Positions 59,279 to 64,000 of a stretch of 64,000 nt of DNA are shown here, piece by piece (the first letter of the stretch is position 1; the number at the start of each line of letters is the position of its first letter). Location of the stretch: assembly GCA_026419785.1 (NCBI GenBank), contig JAODTK010004566.1, positions 124,001-188,000 on the forward strand, read 5' to 3'. Both the position numbers and the translations under genes were made by a program. The notes under the pieces are model-generated. The model was not told the origin of the DNA, searched no databases, and saw nothing but the letters and a program-made list of their open reading frames with translations. The stretch is from Sclerodactyla briareus. Taxonomy: Eukaryota > Echinodermata > Holothuroidea > Dendrochirotida > Sclerodactylidae.

Positions 59279-59500
59279 GATCAGGTACTCATTATAGGGA
59301 AACACACACACAAAGTATGAGTTCCATTAATCCATGAGTGCAAGCCCCTTCATCATCTTTGGTTGCACAATTATCGTACTAACAAAGTTCCCAGACTTGA
59401 TCTCTGTTGACCTCAGGTGACGATAACCATGGCCAAATAGGGATCATCTACTCCTGAGGACAAACTAAGTGCTATGTGTGAGCCCGAAACATCTTTGTGT
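59279..59500 (+). repeat. Dimeric repeat, continuation (f) beyond the LINE
   Basis: The array resumes mid-unit with GGTACTCATTATAGGGAAAC and AAAGTATGAGTTCCATTAAT. It continues through ATTATCGTACTAACAAAGTT and GACCTCAGGTGACG to a partial A half (AATAGGGATCATCTACTC). Confidence 0.7.
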
Positions 59501-59509
59501 TAATCAGTT

Positions 59510-60525
59510 TACATAATTTCAAGGGGCGTAATGAAGACACACACAAATGCATGCCAGCAAATCACATTTATTTCATGGCCCCCATCAAAGAATAAGTAGT
59601 CCACTTTGGCCCTCTTTATCAGCAGTTCTGTATGATATGACTGCTTACAAATTATTTTGCAGGAATGGTAATGCACCCATGCTAATTTTGTTCCTTCTTT
59701 AGGCCAAGTCATATGCCAGCATTTTTCTTCGCTAGCATTATTAGGATCAATCTAAGATCTTCATTAAGTGAAACCCCCTATCCAGCCAGTGTATACAGGC
59801 CAACTGAACCTTCCTAAAAAGGTTGATGCACACGTCAGTATCTAATATTACTATCTGAAGGCTGGGGTCAATGGGAGACAACTTGACGACATACTTAACT
59901 CCGTAACTGATACCTACCAGCACTTTCAAGTAATTGTACTGCCTGAAACGAGGCGTATGAAGGACACACGAATCAAGTTGAAGGGTGATCAACCACTTGT
60001 TTTGTTGGCGTCAACACCTATGTTGATATGGTGACTTTATTTCCTTATTGTGAGGTTGAAGGTAAGGTAACTTTATAGAAATAGCAGAGTTTTTCCGTTG
60101 GCTGGGTTCTGAATTATGTGACCAATTTCACGAATTGCAGTGTTTTGCGTTCATGTCTAAATTCTACCCAACTCAAGCACTCTAAAACCCAAAGGGGTAG
60201 CAATTCATGTGGCAAGCGTATTGTCCTCAACTCGATATAGCACTGGAATTGATTTTTCATAGAATATCATGCAGTTGCAATTGACTTTACATCAGTATCC
60301 ACATATCACAAAAGTATCTATACTAGACTACTCGAGTGAATATATGCAAATGCTTGTGTGGGGATGGTAATGGGTGGGAGAACATTCTGATAGGATGCAC
60401 TCACATCTCAATAAACTTTCCAATGGAATATTTCAATTCCCATAATCAACCATTTATTATCTCATCGGTCCCCGAAGGGCCAGATGAAATATTGTAGTCA
60501 CTTTGCCATTTCACCTATATTTACT
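59510..60525. other. Non-coding stretch, nothing recognised
   Basis: No gene, RNA or repeat unit was recognised. The minus-strand open frames at 59,509-59,712 and 59,747-59,992 lack known domains. Confidence 0.35.
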
Positions 60526-60531
60526 GTTGCT

Positions 60532-60560
60532 GTTGCCATAGCAATGGTTGCTATGGTAAC
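60532..60560. promoter_or_regulatory. Two adjoining RFX X-box-like motifs
   Basis: GTTGCCATAGCAAT (60,532-60,545) and GTTGCTATGGTAAC (60,547-60,560) each fit the RFX-factor consensus GTNRCC-N(0-3)-RGYAAC with one or two mismatches. A further GGTAACCATAG adds dyad symmetry. X-boxes of this type control ciliary genes in animals. No gene start was found next to them, so they may be part of an inverted-repeat element. Confidence 0.4.
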
Positions 60561-60784
60561 CATAGTGTGGTTAGGTACTATCCACTATGGAGTACCCATC
60601 GGTGGGGGTACCCCTGGGTGCCGGGGGATCCAACAATGAGGTGCACTTGCAAAGTGTACGTTTGTGTGTGTGCATGTGGGTGTGTGGTTGCGGGCCGTGT
60701 GATTTTTGATGGTTTTCGCAAATATCTCCATTTTGGAAAGGCGTGAACCCAAAGTCAAATTTTGTTTTATTTGCTCAAATTTTG

Positions 60785-61716
60785 CACAAACTCAGATGAC
60801 CCCCTGACCCCAAAACAATAGGGTTCATGTATCATCAGGGGAAACACACAAAACCAGTATGAGCGCAATCCATCCAGGTGGTGGTCGAGTATCGTGTTTA
60901 CAAGCCAAAATGCCCAAAATATGGGCTTTTCACAAATTTTCTTATGTTTTTTACCAAAATTTACCCAGACCTATACCAAAAACATAGGGTTTCTGTACTC
61001 CTCTTAAGAAAGCTACACAACCTCAATTTCAACATGATCAGACCAACCGTCTGGACTTATCCTCATGTTTACAGGTTTTCAGACGTTGACCTCTGGGGAC
61101 CTCTGACACTAACCCCAAAAAAAAATGATTAGGAATTCATGTACACATCATAGGGGACACACAAATATCTCAAGTTTGAGCTTCATCAATTCAGGTGGGT
61201 TGGAGTTATGGTGTTTACAAGCCGAAATTGTCTAAAAATATCCAATTTCAAAGTTTCTATTTTCGACCAAAATTTCACCCCGACCTGAACCACAAAAACC
61301 AATAGGTTCCTGTACTCCCCATAAGAAAGCTAACACCTAATTTCAACTGGTTCAGACCAACCCCATTCTGGACTTATCGTGTTTAAAGGTTTCAGACTTC
61401 GACCTCTGGTGACCCAGATGACCTTCTGACAGGACCCCAAAACAATAGGGTTCATGTACTCATAATGGGGAACACACTACCAAAAGGATGAGCGTCATCC
61501 ATTAGGGTGGGGTCGAGTATCGTGTGTACAAGCCAAAATTCGAAAATTTTCGAATTTTCACAAATTTTCTATTTCCTGCCAAAATTCACCCCCCCCCCAA
61601 CGACCTGAACCAAAAACAATAGGGTTCCTGTACTCCACATAGAAAGCTATAGTCCTAATTTCAATTGATTGGGACCAACCATTCGGGGACTTATATGTGT
61701 TTAAAAGGTTTTCACG
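60785..61716 (+). repeat. Dimeric ~310-bp repeat array (g), three units
   Basis: A halves start near 60,815, 61,123 and 61,443 (spacings 308 and 320 bp), with B halves near 60,981, 61,300 and 61,615. Thus A to B is about 170 bp and B to A about 145 bp. This copy shows the consensus order well: CCCCAAAACAATAGGGTTCA, CATCATGGGGAACACACA, GAGC-CATCCA, GTCGAGTATCGTGTTTACAA, CAATAGGGTTCCTGTACTCC, AAGAAAGCTACAC, then TTCTGGACTTATCGTGTTT and GGTTTTCAGACTTTGACC. It stops inside a unit at GGTTTTCAC, where LINE sequence begins. Confidence 0.85.
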
Positions 61717-63742
61717 ACGAAGCAAGTCAAAGTCTACCCCACAATAAACCGGAATCACCAAGCGGGTCAAGTATGTAATAACAAGAAGAGATTATTCAAG
61801 AAGGCGGATGCTGATAAACTAGGGAGGCCCAGAAAGAACTGAAACGCGTGATCGCCCAGGAGGAGGAAAGAAAGCTGTCTAGGGACAAGATTAGGACTTC
61901 ATTTACAAACATAATATAAACTCTGTCTGGGATGGCTCCGGCTTATGAGTGGCTTACAACAACTACTTCTAATTCTTGCCACATATCTGAAATCACAATT
62001 GACTATCTATGCCAATAATCTCAATCACTTTCAAGCGATTGATCTGATGATTTTACTAACAAATACCTTAAGCTGCCAATATTTTAAAGAATTCCAAGTG
62101 CAATATAGAGGTCTCTGTCGATGATGTTCGCCGGCAGTTCTGTGGGCTGAACCATCAAAAGCTGCTGGACCAGACATGTTCACTCAAAGGGTTGTTTAAA
62201 GCATTGTGCAATAGAGTTGGCTCATATTTTTCAGTGTAAGTTTATACTTCTTTTCAACAGGAAGTGGTTGCCCCAATATGGAAGCAGTTCCATTCATCCC
62301 AGTGCCCCCCCCAAAACGTCAGGTATTTATGCATGAATGATCTTCGTTCTTAGCATTAACTTGCAGTCCCTTATGAAAGTGTAGTAGGGAGCGCTTATTT
62401 GTAAATATTAGACATTTGGTTGCTCCATTTTTAGATCCTTTACAATTTGCTACAAGGCGGGTCGGAGTGTGATGATGCCATTTTCCTGCTGCTCTCCAAG
62501 TCTTTATACACTTCTGAGAACACACAGGTCCACTATGCTAGAGTAGTCTTTGACTTTTTTCCGCCTTTTGATAAATCAGCCACATTAAAACTTGCCAGGA
62601 AATTGATTAACATGGACATACCACATGGGTTCATTCACTGGATTGTAAATAGGTCTTACAGATCGTACCCAAGTTTGTTTTATGTTAAACTAAGTCCAAC
62701 TTGCCGGTCTGACATTATTTCCTCAATACTGGAGCGCAACAAGGCACAGTGCTTGACATTTTATTCACGTTGTACACGTCTGACTGTAGATCCCAGGAGG
62801 GTAATGTACATTATAAAATTTGTGATGATACGGATAGTTGGACTCATCCATGGCAAATAATGTGAGGCATATCTCTCCCAGCTGCAGTCATTCGTGGACT
62901 GTTGCGACAATAACTTTTTGGAATTAACTATTAGCCAAAACTAAAGAAGAAATGGTTATAGACTCCGTTTCGCAGCGCTGGTTGAACCTCCTCCCGCGTA
63001 TTATCAAAAGTGAAGCAGTTGAGAGAGCTAGTTCCTACGAATTCTCGGTGTAACATTTGCAACATTCTCTCCTGGGGTGATCACGTGGATTTGGATGCCC
63101 TGGTTAAAAGGCTTAATACCAGGTTGGATTGTCTCAGGAAGTGTCAGGCTTTTAATGTCGAAACGAAAATTATGAACTATTCTACAGTTCCACTATTGCC
63201 GAGTTTGGTGGAAGTGTTCTTATATGCTGGGGAGGGAAGGGAAGGGAATGTGACCGAACTGCGACAGATCGTATTGAACCATCTAGTAAGAATGAGGGGG
63301 GGGTAGGTTCATTGGAGTTCCGCAGTGTGTGTAGTGGGGGGGGGGGGGGGGGGGGGTGGGGGGGGGGGGGGGGGGGACTCAATGTACCAATCTATACTGG
63401 ACACCAAATTGGAGACAGTGTGGAATGATAGTTCTCATCCCCCCTACGTCACCTTCACGACAATGTGATCAATAGAGGGATTGGAAGACTGAGGCAACCA
63501 TACAGTAGAAACAAATCGTTACGCAAACTACTTCAGCCCCGTGCAATCAAAAAGTACAATAACAACTTGAGTCGCTAGTCTTCCCAAGCAATGTGGTGAT
63601 TCTGTTTATCTTTCTTATCTGTTTATTGTATGACATGATATGTCTATTTTTCTATTCATAAATTTTTGTACATTTCTGAACTTTTATGTGCGATATCTTA
63701 ATTTCCATTAATGGCGCACTAAAGTTTTACTTACTTACTTAA
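61717..63742 (+). pseudogene. Non-LTR retrotransposon (LINE) reverse transcriptase, CR1/jockey-type, plus strand
   Basis: It starts in the linker before the polymerase (KADADKLREAQKELKR-like, KLSRDKIRTSFTN, NSVWDGL near 61,780-61,940) and continues with VDDVRRQFCGLNHQK near 62,120. The polymerase core includes FATRRVGV-like sequence and YARVVF-DF (62,535), then LARKLINMDIPHGFIHWIVN. A C-D-D-T box stands in place of the common A-D-D-x, with aspartates at 62,824-62,829. SWGDHVDLDALVKRLNTRL and CLRKCQAFNVETKIMN follow, then a terminal segment with TNRYA-like and SPVQSK sequence near 63,510-63,560. The 3' end is a short (TTAC)n tail (about 63,728-63,740). Frames are broken at many points and no endonuclease is visible. 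It sits inside a unit of the dimeric array, which resumes on the far side. Confidence 0.85.
63337..63376. repeat. G homopolymer inside the LINE copy
   Basis: About 40 bases of G with a single interrupting T. It interrupts the LINE coding sequence and produces a false proline-rich open frame on the minus strand (63,182-63,382). The true length is uncertain. Confidence 0.85.
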
Positions 63743-63744
63743 TC

Positions 63745-64000
63745 CATCTTTGACCTCTGGTGACCTCTGACCTGACTCCAAAACAATAGGGTTCATGTAC
63801 TCATCATGGGGAACACACATACCAGTTATGAGCCGCATCACCAGGGGGGTTGATATCGTGTTTGAAGCCAAAAGCGGCCCCTAAAATATGATTTTTCACA
63901 AATTCCTATTTCCGACCCCCAAAAAGCCACCCGACCTGAACCAAAAACAATAGGGTTCCTGTACTCCCCCTGAAAAAGCTGTCCACATTTCAACTTGATT
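63745..64000 (+). repeat. Dimeric repeat array (h), runs off the window
   Basis: Resumes with TTTGACCTCTGGTGACCTCT and a clean A half (CAAAACAATAGGGTTCATGT, CATCATGGGGAACACACA), then a B half (AACAATAGGGTTCCTGTACT) near 63,944. It continues beyond the last base of the window. Confidence 0.85.

Noticed and set aside
63182-63382. Proline-rich minus-strand protein
   Set aside because: Produced by translating the complementary strand of a long G homopolymer inside the LINE.

Overview
This window looks like intergenic DNA from an animal nuclear genome, and most of it is transposon-derived. There is no operon structure or dense coding. The clearest signals are non-LTR reverse transcriptases, a Ty3/Gypsy-type LTR element, tRNA-derived SINEs, hAT-like short elements, microsatellites and one long family of dimeric tandem repeats. 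The LTR element has a SCAN-like gag and integrase upstream of RNase H, a layout described for Gmr1-like elements of deuterostomes. That points to a marine invertebrate deuterostome (echinoderm or lancelet type), but the species is inferred. Almost every recognisable coding block is broken by single-base frameshifts and homopolymer errors. This fits old pseudogenes, uncorrected long-read sequence, or both, and the sequence alone cannot separate them.

Layout. 1-8.5 kb: unique-looking DNA with one intronless, frameshifted rhodopsin-class GPCR (about 1.84-3.03 kb). 8.5-24.3 kb: short non-autonomous elements (a 115-bp palindromic element, a 144-bp inverted-repeat element, two hAT-like elements with target duplications, a minus-strand tRNA-SINE with poly(A)), microsatellites and the first diverged array of the dimeric repeat (13.5-15.4 kb). 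24.3-28.3 kb: nothing recognised. 28.3-38.9 kb: three more copies of the dimeric-repeat element. Two share the same left end, and all carry a CA-rich stretch and a right-end hairpin. 41.34-46.42 kb: an LTR retrotransposon bounded by a perfect CCTTA target duplication, with a tRNA-Pro-like primer site, broken gag, protease, integrase N-terminus and RNase H. Its reverse transcriptase is missing, its 5' LTR is reduced to 57 bp and its 3' LTR is about 1.9 kb. 46.4-57.4 kb: dispersed repeats, a SINE head, a 0.72-kb tandem duplication and G-rich tracts. 57.4-64 kb: the dimeric array again, interrupted by two LINE fragments (minus strand about 57.8-59.3 kb, plus strand about 61.7-63.74 kb).

No complete host gene was found. 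The best host-gene hints are the GPCR relic and two exon-like segments (plus strand 40,890-40,997; minus strand 47,690-47,778), both tentative. The most unusual signal is the dimeric-repeat element: a period near 310 bp made of two related halves, copy-number-variable cores between conserved ends, a terminal hairpin, and repeated exact DR1-type AGGTCA pairs.
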